Shown: one piece after another, positions 33,905 through 46,400 of the stretch
Layout of the letters: every line of letters begins with the position of its first letter
Numbering within the stretch: the stretch's first letter is position 1
Assembly (NCBI GenBank): GCA_019054805.1
Contig: JAHQIY010000044.1
Location: 62,001-126,000, forward strand
Origin: Brachionus manjavacas
Taxonomy: Eukaryota > Rotifera > Eurotatoria > Ploima > Brachionidae
Reading direction: 5' to 3'
DNA: 64,000 nucleotides
Program-made: the position numbers and the translations under genes
Notes under the pieces: model-generated
What the model was told of the DNA's origin: nothing
Database searches by the model: none
What the model saw: the letters and a program-made list of their open reading frames with translations, nothing else

Positions 33905-35010
33905 TAATTACCTTGTGAATCCCAGTCACAACTAAAATAATGTTTCATCGAGGAATTAGCGATTAAATCCTCAATCAGAAGTCATATTTTTGTTAAATAC
34001 TAACAAAATATTTAAAAAATGGGAGGAGTCACTTTTTGAACCTTGTATGAACTTTGAATCTATGTTTGAGTAAAATTTAGAAAGCATATATGCTTTAAAA
34101 ACTCAGTCATTAATATTTCTTGACTAGTATTGTAGCTTATTTCTATTGAACATGCAAGTAGTAAATTTTAATTGAGTCATTCATCGATTATATGTTAAGC
34201 ATACTCAATTTCTGTTAAGATTCGTTAATCAGAATTATTCAAAAATCTTAAGCCAAGCTAAAGTCACTGACTTTAAATTTTTTTCAAGTTAATCTTATTT
34301 TAATTTGCAATAGCAATTCTAGAAATTTTATTTATTTTTCCCTTCCCGTCGATCAAAAATTCAAGATTTTTTAAATCAAGTAAAAAATTGGCTTTAGTGA
34401 CTTTGGCTTAAACTTGTGACTTAAAAACAAGCCTGGCCGAAATATCATCATCATTAAAAAAATAATCATCTTTTTTCTGACAAATTAGACTTTGCTCAAT
34501 TAACTAATTTAATTAATTAATGATTTTTTTTTAAAGATTAGCCTAAATTAATAAAGAAATAGATTTCGGAAAAAATGAGTTATGGACCTAATCATCTATC
34601 GAATACTTGGACTATTGAAGTCAACGACAAGCTCTGGTTTAGTTGAGACAAATTCAACAACTCAAGTTAACCGTGGTCAAAAAAGCAAAATCCCACGACT
34701 AGCAATGCCGACTTTAATAAGTAGTACAATACGGCAAAGAGAACTTTAAAATTATTGTTAAATGATGAGAAACCATAAACCACAGTTTTTTAACAGTTTT
34801 TGTTTATAATATTAGTTAAAAATTTTTTTTAAAATTTATAAAAAATTTTTTCTTAATTTATAAAAAATTTTTTCTTAATTTAAATGAAAATTGTATATTT
34901 TTCCAAAGTATAATTAAATTAATTTTTTGTTTTTTATGAGAATTTTTTTAATAGTTAATTTTGAATTTTTTCAAACAGGCTTGAGTATTTTATTATTTTT
35001 TTCAAAAAAA
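33905..35010. other. intergenic, nothing recognised
   Basis: AT-rich. A short inverted pair GCCAAGCTAAAGTCACTGAC (34253) / GGCTTTAGTGACTTTGGCTT (34391) suggests a degraded inverted-repeat element of about 160 bp. Confidence 0.4.
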
Positions 35011-35015
35011 TTTTA

Positions 35016-35207
35016 CCGTAAACTCGTGTTCACGACTCTAAGAGTAAAGCCCAAATCCCACCTTTTTTTTTTTTTAAAAATGAAAATTTTAAAAATTGTA
35101 GAGTTAATTAAAAAATAGAAAAAAAGTCAATTTTTTCATTTTTTTTTGAAAGCAAAGACAATTATTTTGTTAGAGTAAAAGTTAAAGTCGTGAACACGAG
35201 TTTACGG
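35016..35207. mobile_element. 192-bp TA-flanked MITE
   Basis: Perfect inverted ends CCGTAAACTCGTGTTCACGA / TCGTGAACACGAGTTTACGG with TA on both sides, as for Tc1/mariner-mobilised MITEs. No coding content. Confidence 0.88.
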
Positions 35208-35350
35208 TATAAATTAAATTAAAATAAAGAAATAACAATTGATAAATTACTTTTAAATTTATTTTAACTCGATGAAAAAAAAATTATTGAAATATATAAG
35301 AAAAACCGATGAAATTTATATTTTTCATCGATGTAATATAATGAATCCGC

Positions 35351-35686
35351 TCACTCCTCATCGATGATAACTCGATGATTTTTTTTTTTTTTCATTGATG
35401 CAACATCAAATTTTAATTGACTGGGATAACATGAAAATCGCCTTTTTTCTTGATTATCTAAATTCCCTTTTCTCCATTTCTGCTCATCGAAAATACCTCT
35501 GCATATTTTATCAGCTGTTTCAAAATCTTTTAAAAATGAAAAACTCGAAATATTGTTTATTTTTGCCACGTTTTTTCTGGGTTGGTTCAAATCAATTTCT
35601 TCAGCATCATTCAATGTATCATTATTTGCTACTTGAACAGGGTCATTAACTATAAGTGTAAATTCAATACTAGTTGAGTTAGCCAT
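35351..35686 (-). CDS. hypothetical protein, possible first exon of FLYWCH element
   Basis: ATG-started 111-codon frame: MANSTSIEFTLIVNDPVQVA, an acidic middle, FETADKICRGIFDEQKWRKG and NQEKRRFSCYPSQL. The 'D-x-x-K-W..K-R-x-x-C' end is where a FLYWCH finger would begin, and the fragment at 33523 continues one in the right orientation. The gap between them is 1.4 kb. Could be an intact small host gene instead. Confidence 0.3.
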   Translation of the reverse strand: MANSTSIEFTLIVNDPVQVANNDTLNDAEEIDLNQPRKNVAKINNISSFSFLKDFETADKICRGIFDEQKWRKGNLDNQEKRRFSCYPSQLKFDVASMKKKKNHRVIIDEE

Positions 35687-35699
35687 TTTTGTATGAATT

Positions 35700-38600
35700 T
35701 AAGTTTTAATTTTAATAATAAATGTTCTGAAGTTATCAATTTTTTGTTTATATATCATTTTTCAAGTTAATTAATTAAGTAATTCATTATTTAATTTTTT
35801 AAGAAGCAAAAAAAATTTAGCTATCAGTAATAATTTTTTTTCCTAGCAGTTAAAAAAAAAATTAATAGCAGAAAAATTTAATAAAAAAAACAATAATCAA
35901 ATAAAAACAATAAAATTACGTGATAATTAAATAATTTATTAAAAAAAAATAATTATTTATTAATTACAAGTAATTGAAAATTAAAGAAAATAACTTTCTT
36001 TGACCAAGTAGTTTCGATATTTTATTTGAGAATTTTTGTTTGACGTAATTTATTTTTAGCTCTTATGCCAAGTTCTTTAATTTTATATTTAGCATCTTCT
36101 GATGGTCAAAGATAAGGATTCAATTTCGGCTAAAATATTCTTTTTCTTAATCTGAGTTAAAATTTACTACAAAAAAGATGAAGGAGCAAATATAATTATT
36201 TTTCTAATAAAACAGTTAGATTAAAATTTCAAGTTTTTTTTATACTCTACGATGGAAATTATTAGATTATATTTGCTCTTTGATTCTTTTTTATGGTATA
36301 TTTTTAAACAACAAAGCAGGCTTTAGTTTCTTATCACAAAAATTGTTATTCTGTCTTCCGTTGCACATGTGTGTTTGATTATTGTCATTTTTATTGTCAC
36401 TGTCAATATTTTTTTAAACTTATGTAAGAAATTGCTTATATTTGAATAAGAACTCATTATATAAGACTAAGAAAAAAATTTTTATTTTATAAAATAATTT
36501 TTATAGTAATTTTTAATCAAGGTTTGGCACCACAATTTTCAAATTGTTTGAAACGTCATTTACATTTTATCACTATCAATCAATGATAATGTCGACACAT
36601 GAAGTTTTAAAAAATAGCTGGTTTTATGAACTTAATATCTTAATAATTTTAGTACCATACAAATATATACATAAAAATATAAGATTAATTAAATTATTTT
36701 TTAAATTCAATAATTTAGGATGACACTTAATAACAATCTACACTGTTAGCTAGAAATGTCAGAAAAAACTTACATTTATCTTGAATTTAAGTCTTGCAAA
36801 GGTACATTTATGTAATTTCTACGGTTTAAGCCAGATTTAATTAAAATTTTTTTTTATTCAAAAACTAAAAACTTAAAATATATTTTTAACAAAAAAAATT
36901 TGTTCAGAAATAATTTGAAAAATTGAAAAAATTTTTATTTATTTTTATTTGTGAAGAATTCTTTTGGAGCCAATGCTCCTTCAGAAAAAATTAAATTCAA
37001 AAATAAAAAATATAATTTTGGCAAATAAAGGAAAAGTTAAATTTTTTGTCTTTGAGTTGAAGGAAAGAAAGAGAAAAAAAAGAATACAAGAGTTGGGTGA
37101 TTGAAGATTAATACTACGCCATGAAATAATCTTTAAAGAGTTTTCTACAATTGCAAAGAGCAGTTGGAAAATTGAAACAGCGGGATTGAAAAACTGAATT
37201 ATACTCTTTTACCAATTGTCCTACCATATCTTCACTTTTTTCCAAACCATTCCTGACATAACGCTCAAATCTTAAATCCGAACCATTAAAATAAAAAAAA
37301 TAAATTAAACTTGAAAAATTATGGTAAAAGATCAAGCAATATATTTACTATTCACAAAGATACTTTAGAAAATTTAAATTTTTTTCTACCTTATTTTAAC
37401 ATTTAGTTTAAGGGTGAAGACACTTTTCTAACATTTTTCATTTTCTAAAAATTTCCATACATAATTGCACATCAAAAAATTCCACATCATTAGGTTTCCT
37501 TTGCTCTTTAACATTTGTTCATACTGAAAATGAATTCTGGGTTTTTGAAGTTCAGTACAAAAGAATAGAACAAAGTGTAAAACAATTGAATAACTTTTGA
37601 TTCGAAACTCTTTTCGACCTAATTAAAAAAAATTTAATTTTAAATTATTTATAGTTCTTTTTAAATTTTATGCCAAATTTTTTTTTTTACTTTTGTATAA
37701 CTAAGACGAGTATTAAAATCTTTTTTTATTTTAACATTAATTTAATTTTTTTTACAATGATGTTATTTCAAGCAAGAAGTTGAAAGGAAGGACTAAGATC
37801 CATTCCAAACAGCCTGAGGTTCCACCTCAAATTATATTTAAATAAAATTAAATTAAAAATAAAAAAATTAATTTCTGCTAAACTCTGCAAATTTAGCAGA
37901 CCTTCATATTTGATGCAACTTTTAATTTTGCACTATGATGTATTCACAGAAGTAATTTTAAGCTTTCAGAAAAAAAGTTATTCAATTTTTTAATATTTTT
38001 TTGTTCTTTTTATCATCTAGTTCTGAATTTCACATAACCAAATTTTGTCTGATTATTGAATTCATAAAGTATTTTTTCTCTTTTGTCGTATCTCTTTTCC
38101 TCATTTATTTTGTGCCAAATTGTTTGTTTGATTCTCGGTTTCTAGTTTTTATCTTGAGTATAATTAGAAAACTTGCTGAAAAAAACATTCTTTGGATCAA
38201 AATTCGAATCGTTGAAGGCTAAAAAAATACTATTTTGAAATCGAGAAAGTTTGACTTAAAACTTTTATTTAAAAAAACATTACACTTTTTAAAAATCAAA
38301 ATGGATTTCCTAAAGCAAAAGTTCTGAAGTTCTGAACCTGTGATACAACACAATCAAAATGGAAATTTCATCAAACTAACATTTCAACTAGTCTTAAAAA
38401 ATAATTTTATTTTCGATGTTTTTAAAATAAAAATTCAAAAATTTAGTATTTTAATTTAGAAAATAATATTTAATCTAAAGGGTTTTCAGGGTTTTAACTA
38501 CATAACCACTTAATTAAACAATTTAGAAAACACACCTAATAATTTTAGTTTGCTTTAAGATAACAAATTTGTTTGCTGAAATTTTTAAATAAATATTGTC

Positions 38601-39270
38601 TATCAACATTAATAGTCAATATTATTTGACTTAGAATACAACATACTGTAAGCTTTTATTTTTAATAAAAAATTTAAAAATCTATAAACTAATTAAAACA
38701 ATTACTTAATTTCTTATTAGAATAAAATTTTTTTTTAATTTGATTAAAAGTGCTTAATTTAATAGCTTAAACGAGATTTCTCAACTATTTTACTTTAAAC
38801 AAAAATTAATCAATAAATTCTCGCATTTAAAATTTTCTTATTTTGACAGAATGTTGCAAAATAATATTGTTGCCATCGACAATTCTGAATTTGTCAATAT
38901 CAAAAAAAACAAAATATAAATAAAAGCTTAGTAAAAATAAAGGGTTTGGTCGTTTTATTTAAAAGTAACTATTAGGCGACATATAAAATGGTTGAATTAT
39001 TAAAAAAAAACACTACAAACCAATCGACCTATATATGTCCACCTTTAATCCTTTATCTTAAATGTATTTGTCAAAACTTTCAATTTTTGCATTTTATCTA
39101 GATCTATAATAAGTAAAAAATTAATTTTCTTAGTCATAGTCATAGAAAATTTTTTATTTAACTAAAAAATCAAAAATTATAATTTTCTTAGTTACTCAAT
39201 TTTAATTTTTACCTTTTAAAGGTACCTGAGTTTAGATCGAGTATTTTTTTTTATAAATATTTGACGTAAA
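35700..39270. other. long gene-poor spacer
   Basis: Contains a minus-strand LINE hairpin tail at 36938-36990 (GGAGCATTGGCTCC then ACAAATAAAAATAAAT) and a minus-strand frame at 37114-37290 (GSDLRFERYVRNGLEKSEDM) that might be an orphan exon. The rest is AT-rich without recognisable content. Confidence 0.4.
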
Positions 39271-39279
39271 TGCAACGAA

Positions 39280-40374
39280 ATGAGAAATATAAAAAAATTG
39301 CCAAGTAAATCATCAGACAACGATTATGACAGCAAATCCAAAGTCCAAAAAGATAATTCTATTAATTTCTATTCACTTAGCCTAGACCCTAGATGGAAGG
39401 GTCCAATTTTGCGATCCATTTTCGGCCTGCTATTAATTGCTACATTTAGTCTAATCATCAAAAGCGGACCTGTGGGCCTCATTTTTTTGGTAATCCTCAT
39501 ATTTTTGCGCGGCTTCCAAGAACTGCTCAATGTAGGCTACAACGCGTTCAGTTTTCACACTGTCCCTTATTCCAAAACACTTTCATATACTTTATTATTT
39601 ATTTTTAATTACTTCATACTCGGAAGAATAGTAATAGAAAAATTTGGTCATTTATTGACCAAACATGTGTCTACACTAATTTTGGTCCAGCACCACAAAT
39701 TCATATCTTTTAATCTATACACTTTTTTTTTTATGCTTTTTGTCCTTATGCTACAAAAGCCTCATTACCACAAGCAGTACATTCTATTTGGTTATATTCA
39801 TATTTTAATGTTGCTCTATGTGTCCTGCTACATGACCATAGGAAATATTCTACAAGGAAGCATATGGTTTATTGTGCCTGTGATTTTGGTAATATTTAAT
39901 GACATAGCTGCGTATTTGTTTGGGTATTTTTACGGTAAAATAAAATTGATTGAAATTTCACCAAACAAAACCTGGGAAGGCTTTATTGGAGCGTTTTTTA
40001 CCACTTTGATTTTCGGACAAATTATATCGCCACTGATGTGTCCGTATGAGTTTTTCACTTGTCCCATTGAGTTCGGATTAGGCCAAAGTGGCTACCGATG
40101 CCATAATTATGGATTGTTCCAAAAGGAAAAAGCTGTCATATTTGGCATTGGTTTTGATGTTTTTCCATTTCAAAAGCATGCTTTTATTTTCTCTTTGTAC
40201 GCAAGTGTGGTAGCCCCGTTTGGTGGCTTTTTTGCCAGTGGTTTCAAACGAGCGATTGGTATCAAAGATTTTGGAAATACAATACCTGGACATGGTGGCA
40301 TTATTGACAGGTTTGATTGTCACATTTTAACAAATATTTTTATTAATTTGTACATACATTCAGTGATAAATTAA
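39280..40374 (+). CDS. CDS1: CDP-diacylglycerol synthase (phosphatidate cytidylyltransferase)
   Basis: Intronless frame of 364 residues. After a charged N-terminus (about 35 residues, then SLDPRWKGPILRS) there are eight or so hydrophobic spans. The block IFNDIAAYLFGYFYGKIKLI with SPNKTWEGF is typical of eukaryotic CDS. The C-terminal signature GFKRAIGIKDFGNTIPGHGG then IIDRFD (residues about 321-346) is the PS01315 cytidylyltransferase motif with its metal-binding Asp residues. It makes CDP-DAG from phosphatidate and CTP in the ER, feeding phosphatidylinositol synthesis. It ends about 18 residues after the motif, roughly 50-60 residues shorter than human CDS1/CDS2 tails. Lack of introns plus a short C-terminus raises a retrocopy question, but the frame is intact. 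Confidence 0.92.
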   Translation: MRNIKKLPSKSSDNDYDSKSKVQKDNSINFYSLSLDPRWKGPILRSIFGLLLIATFSLIIKSGPVGLIFLVILIFLRGFQELLNVGYNAFSFHTVPYSKTLSYTLLFIFNYFILGRIVIEKFGHLLTKHVSTLILVQHHKFISFNLYTFFFMLFVLMLQKPHYHKQYILFGYIHILMLLYVSCYMTIGNILQGSIWFIVPVILVIFNDIAAYLFGYFYGKIKLIEISPNKTWEGFIGAFFTTLIFGQIISPLMCPYEFFTCPIEFGLGQSGYRCHNYGLFQKEKAVIFGIGFDVFPFQKHAFIFSLYASVVAPFGGFFASGFKRAIGIKDFGNTIPGHGGIIDRFDCHILTNIFINLYIHSVIN

Positions 40375-41310
40375 TTAAGTATTTTTGGTGGAATAATTAT
40401 ATAATAATTATTAAGTTATTTATTTTTTTAAATAAAGCTTTAAATTAAATAATTCTTTTAATCGTAAATTAAAAAGTAATAAAAAGTTTAATAATAAATC
40501 ATTAAAAATAAATTATCAACTTTAATAATTCTCATGGAAATCTAGAGCAAGTGATATAAAAAAAATTTTCTTAATGAATATTTAAGTCTAAAATTGTGTA
40601 GGTATCCTTAATTTTAATATCTTTTATGAATTAATAAAAAAATCATTGTAAAAATAAATCAATTCATTAATGAAAATGTTCAAGTTTACAATAACAATGC
40701 AAGTCGACTCCGTTCTTCAACAAAAGACTTAAAAAAACTTATTCAAAAATCCATTTAAAATATAACCTATTAAATTCAAAATAAAAAAAATTGTTATATT
40801 AATATTTAAATATCAAAATTTCAGTTTATGTTTTAATCACTTTCTTAAAAAAAAAAATTTAAATGAAAAATTTTTAACAAGATTTTTTAAGTTTTTTGAT
40901 TATTGTCATAGACCATTGTTAAAGAGAATGAAAATTTTCAAAAACTTCACTTTATTTTTTTTATCTCGAACAGAAAAGTATCGATTTGGAATAACCTACC
41001 AAGTGAATGGGGCTAACATTTGTTCTATAGATTAATTTTAAGAGGTATCTGACTGATACCAAATTAAAAATTTTTAATTTTAAATTAAAAAATTAAAATG
41101 TAAAATTTTTTCAGCTAATTTTTTTTACACAATTAAACTAAATTTAAACATTATTTTTGAATTAATAAAGTGTTATAGAATTTTATGGACAGAGGCACTA
41201 GTCTGTTGATTAACCTTGAAACTCAAAAGAAGAACAATAAAATTTTCAAAAAATAATCTCTCATTGCTTATTTGGAGTTTATTTAAATTAATTTAATCTT
41301 AAGAATTTCT
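40375..41310. other. spacer with CR1-like LINE scrap at 40975-41035
   Basis: Plus strand at about 40983 reads SIWNNLPSEWG, the W-N-x-L-P part of a LINE C-terminus. Otherwise AT-rich with nothing recognised. Confidence 0.4.
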
Positions 41311-41520
41311 GGGACTCCCCGGTAGTGTTATCAACTGATGACATAATATTTTAGAAAATATTCACAAACCGATTATGTTATCGGAGTGATAACAAATAAT
41401 GCTATCAATAGATTTTGTTATCAGTAATTTATATTATTTAATATTTAAAAAAAATATATATAATGTTATCAATAAAACTTTTAAGTTATCAAAAAGTATT
41501 CTGTTACAAATAGAAGTATA

Positions 41521-42745
41521 CAGTATGTTGCAAAAGTTTAGAAATTGGTTATTTTATTTATCTTAAATTGTTTATTTGTTGTATTTTACGAAAAATTGAG
41601 TGCAAAAGAAAAAAAATAAAAGCACTAATTTGTAGAATTTTTTTTCTCTGCAATTTGATATATGACACTCGGAATAAAAATATAATTAACTTTTAGATAT
41701 TTAAAATGAAAAAACTTCCTCTAAAAAATAAAAAATACATAAGACTCAGGGGGTTAGGATAAGTAAGTCTACTGTAATGAGATTTATCAAAAAAAAAAAG
41801 TTTAGAGTCCCATACAGCGGTCAGAAAACCCCTTTTAACTATAAAAGATATCCAAAAAGATATAAGTGGTGTAAACAGAGACTTAATTGGACAGATAATA
41901 ATTGGTCCAGAGTTATTTTCAGTGACGAGTCCAATTTTGAGGTCTTCAATCGTAAGTCAAGAGTAATCGTAAAAAGGTTTAAAAATGAAAAGTTTCATCC
42001 GAAGTTCTGTATACCAAGGTTACAAAACGGTGGAGGGTCAGCTGGTATCTGGGGATGCATTTCCTACAAAGGCACTGGTATAAGCAACATTTATACAGGA
42101 CGAATTAATCAATTTGTCTACAAAGACACCTTGGAAAACAACCTTTTACCATCTGTTGAACTGCTATTTGAGCCAGACGACCCTTGGATTTTTCAGCAAG
42201 ATGGCGCTTCGGCACATACTGCCCACTCAGTAAGGGACTGGTTGAAAGAACAGAACATTGAGGTTTTGCCATGGTGTGCCCGTTCACCAGATCTCAACCC
42301 AATCGAGAACTTATGGTCATACATGGATGCCAAAATGGTAAACACAAAGGTAACCTCTATCGAGCATTTAAAAGAGGTTTTACACAAAGAGTGGTTAAAG
42401 ATTCCGACTGAGTACGTACAAAAGTTGATTTAATCTATGCCAAAAAGAGTTTTGGCTTGTTATAAGGCCAAAGGCGGTCATTTTAAATATTAAATTGTAA
42501 AAATTTCTAAGCTTTTGAACCGTTCTTTTTTTTTTTTAATTTATTGTATCCATTTTTTCTTGTGTATTTTTTTTTGGGATTTTTTTTTTCACTTAATTTT
42601 TTTTTTTGGTATTATGATCTTGGATTGAAGACAAATAAAAATTTGAAAAAAACACCGCTTTTTTTATTTTCCCGCCTATTATATACGCAAAAACAATTCT
42701 TTTGTTAACGAAAAAAAAAAATTTCTAAACTTTTGCAACAAACTG
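41521..42745 (+). mobile_element. Tc1-family transposon
   Basis: 1225 bp between TA dinucleotides. Inverted ends CAGTATGTTGCAAAAGTTTA and CAGTTTGTTGCAAAAGTTTA. Contains a DD34E transposase remnant. Size and ends fit Tc1/mariner. Inserted into the element at 41311. Confidence 0.95.
41735..42492 (+). pseudogene. Tc1 transposase (DD34E), N-terminally lost and with a nonsense codon
   Basis: Reading GVRISKSTVMRFIKKKKFR joins into a 219-codon frame with the DDE domain: IFSDESNFEV (first Asp), FQQDGASAHTAHS (second Asp) and SPDLNPIENLW (Glu), with 34 residues between the second Asp and Glu. The frame stops at 42433, but SMPKRVLACYKAKGGHFKY, the usual Tc1 C-terminus, continues in frame right after the stop. 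Most of the N-terminal paired-like DNA-binding region is missing. Inactive copy. Confidence 0.92.
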
Positions 42746-43013
42746 TATTTGGTCAATACTATAATATTGTCTATTTATTGAATGCGTTTCACCTTCTGGA
42801 ATAGGACTCTTTGTCAATTATAACTAAACATTATGTCATTAAAACATATAATATTATAACAGGAAAAAATTATTTATCAAAAGGCAACTAGAAGTTCATG
42901 ATCATAATCAAATGATCAAAATTTAATTGATTAAAATCTTAATAAAAATAATAAAATTAGATTTTTTTAATTTTTTTTAAATTAAACATAAGATAACACT
43001 ACCGAGGAGACCC

Positions 43014-43435
43014 AAATTTCTGTACTTGACAAAGGAAAATTTTACATTCTATAAAAAATTTAAGATAAATTTCATTAGAATTTTTCACTTAAAAAAATTT
43101 AGCAATTTAAAAAGATAAATCGGTATTAAAAATGAATTTGTGGATCGATCGATTAAGAGAACAAAAAAGATTTAGACTAGCTAAAATTGGGAAATAGATT
43201 ATGCTATTTTTATCATATTAAACTATAACTAAAGCTAAAACCTTTTTTTCCCAAGTGGTTTAGCAGATAAATTTTTTTTTTACCTTGGATATTATCTATA
43301 ATCAAGATGACAATTGTTGACAAAATTTTTCAGATTTTTTAATAATTATTGATTTAAAATAATAAATCATCTTTAAAAAAAGATATTATTTATATGATTT
43401 TATTTAAATAGAATAATTTTATTATTTACAAAAAA
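43014..43435. other. 3' flank of SLC34, nothing recognised
   Basis: AT-rich spacer. Confidence 0.45.
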
Positions 43436-46400
43436 TTAGGCCAAATGCTTTAATTTTTCTAAATTATATAAATTCGATTGACTTAGAATAAAAATTGTAT
43501 GCACATTTTTACATTTTTCTTCTTCAGTATCATTCAATTTAACATTTTTAACATTTGACTCACTTTTTAATTTTGAACACAAGCAAACTCGTCTTATAAA
43601 TCTATCATATGGTTTTAATGAACGCAAATATTTTGGCAAAAAACGCCAATCTCTAAATTTTACTGGTAGCACATTTGGAAATTTCTTTTGCAAAAAACTC
43701 AATACTAAGACCACGACTCCAATGGTTCCAATCAAAAACAAAGCAGATAACAAAGCGATCCTTTTTTTTAATATTTTTTAATAAACTTTAAAAAAAATTT
43801 TTTTTGATTTAACTTCTTACGTTCCAGCAAAAGATAATAATAAAAATAAAATTGGAACAAACAAAAACATCAAGAAAAGATAAAACAAAGCGAACCATTT
43901 GTATTTAAATGTTACTTTGCCGATTCGCTTCGCTATTTTTATCGGCACCCGCCTCAAACAAGGAATAGGGTACCAAATTAAAATACCTGAAAAAAAAAAT
44001 TTATATTTGTTAAACTGGCTCAAAAATAAAATACCTGAAATATTAAAAAATAAATGACATAAAGCAATTTGAATAGCAAAGGGAAGTGTTGATGCTTTTG
44101 AGCTCAAGGCTGCTAGAATTCCGGTTATTGTTGTTCCAATATTTGAGCCCAAGACTAGCGGGAAAACTCTTTCTAGTGAAACAATGCCAATGCCCACTAA
44201 GGGTGTCAGTGTCGACGTGAACACTGAACTGCTTTGGATTATAATTGTCAGCACAGCGCCTATAAATAGAGCAAAGTATCCAGTAAAATATTTAAAGCAT
44301 CCCGGAAATTCTGAGTTGACATTTTTTTTCAAAAGTTGTGAAACTTTTCCAGAGAACAAAGAATTCAGCAATTTTACCAAAAAAACCAAACAGGCACACA
44401 ACAAAAATACTGAAATTAATAGCAAAATAATTCCGATGACCCAGTCGGGCCATTTGACCGACTCGAATAGAAATTTGCATCGCACCAAAGGCGATTTGGC
44501 AGATTTTTCATCAAATTTGCACCAGTGTTTGAGTAATGTTTGATTAGACCCAGATCCAACTCCACTTGCAAGCTCTTCTATTGCTGTTTTATTAATTTGA
44601 ATGATTGAGTTTATCAAAGGTTTTGTGATCTTATTTAGAAAAGATACGTCCATGCCCGAGTCGCTGAATTTGGCTATTGGTTTTACAAGTAGACCGGTTA
44701 TTGTTTCCAAGTAGCTGAATAGGGCTTCAATTGGTAGTAATACTATTACTGATAGAAAATTGAAAATGTCGTGGACGATTGCACCCGAAAATGCTCTTTC
44801 AAAATTTTCATCATTGCCCTTGGAGAAAATTTTTTTTTTATTCAGAAAATTTTTACAAAAAGAAGAAGAGAGGGTCCAAGAACCAGAAGAGCCTACGGAA
44901 AGCTTAATTGACAACCAGGAAATTGTCGAACATGTTGCAATAAAAGCAAAAAAAAGTCTGGAAGATCTGTTATAATTGAGAGAATCATAATTTTCCATAA
45001 ACTTTTTTTTCTTTTTTTTCTCGATGCCTAAGTGTAATACCAATTAATAAAAAAAAAATTAAAATACATATGATATATATGACTCAAAAATTAAAAGACT
45101 TTTAAAAAATTAAAATTTTTTTTTCAAAGTCAAAGTTTTTCTTAGGTATTGAACACTGATTTGAAAAATCGATGTAGAACAAGACAATCGCCCCAAATAA
45201 GTGCTAAAAATTGACTGATTTAAATAATTATAGAATTAAATTTTCAAAGAATAATTTGTTAATAGAAAAAATTATCCAAATATTTTTTTATTTATAACTC
45301 TGATAAAATTTAAAGCTACCTCAGTTAAATCTATTTAGCGACCGGAGGATTACTCCATTAAAATCAATTTCATTTTCAATTATGTTTATAAAAAAAATTT
45401 TAATTTTATTTTAGAAATAAATTTAAAATATCAAATATATTATTTATTATTATTATTATTAAATTATCTGCAACGGGTGTAACCGCGAAACTAAGTACTA
45501 TCGTACTTTGCAATGGCAGATTTTAATTAAAAAAAAATTTAAATTAATTTTTGAATAAATGTCAAAAATTGTTTTTAAAAACATTCACATTCGAATGATT
45601 CTTTACTTCAGCAGGTAGAGCGTTCCCATTTAATAATCTTTAAATTAGACTTGATTCCTACAAAACTTTTATCTTAATTCTAGAAAAATTAAATCTTTAG
45701 AAAACTAAAACAAAACAAGTACAATAAGTTTAATTTTTAGTAAAAAACAAACTCTGGGAACCAAATCCGAATGGCAGACAAAATTTGGAAAAAGAAAGGC
45801 ATTTTGATCAATTTTTTTATGCTCAAAAGTGAAAAAATTAAACTTTTTAATCAAATATCAAATATGCTTAGAAAATTTTAAATCATAAAAATTAGAATGA
45901 TAAACTTGAAAATTAAAACACCTAATAATTTACTTATATTTTTAAGTGCCATTGAAATAAAAAATTCAAAATAAGTTTCAAAAATAAGTTTTAGATTGTA
46001 AAAAAATTGCAAAAATTCTCTACAAAAAATCGTATTTATAAATTAATTTTTTCACTTTTTTCTTACATTATGTTAGGTAAAAATAATAATTTAAAAACTT
46101 ACAATTTGAGAAAATGATACCACCGTGCTTGTGATACTCGTTCCAATATTAGTCCCTAAAAAAAATAAATAGAAAAAATCAATTATTCATTTTAATTTAC
46201 CCATAACGATCGGTATAGCTGCCTTTACTTGTATAACTATGAAAATTTTAATTTTATCAAATTATTTTTAAAATAATTTTAAATTACTTTTTGCCGATAC
46301 CATGCTTACCACAATTGAACTTGAGGTTGACGACGATTGAACTAAAAGTGTCAGCAAAATTCCAATCATTAATCCTGCTAATTTATTCTCCAAAACAACA

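Larger units (their letters stand above)
41311..43013. mobile_element. inverted-repeat DNA element split by a Tc1 insertion
   Basis: Ends GGGACTCCCCGGTAGTGTTA and, inverted, GGGTCTCCTCGGTAGTGTTA; AATTTC flanks both ends. Internal TTATCA/TGATAA motifs are repeated. Without the 1225-bp Tc1 copy inside it, the element is about 475 bp. No coding content of its own. Confidence 0.8.

Noticed and set aside
38001-38222. 73-codon hydrophobic frame
   Set aside because: No ATG in good context and Phe/Ile-rich translation expected from T-rich DNA.
44184-44975. Plus-strand frames over SLC34 exon 5 and its flank
   Set aside because: Shadows of a well-supported minus-strand gene.
44819-45043. Extension of the SLC34 exon to an upstream start at 45043
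   Set aside because: The acceptor AAG|GGC at 44818 joins exon 4 in phase and gives the family sequence; the extension is Lys/Ser-rich and unlike SLC34.
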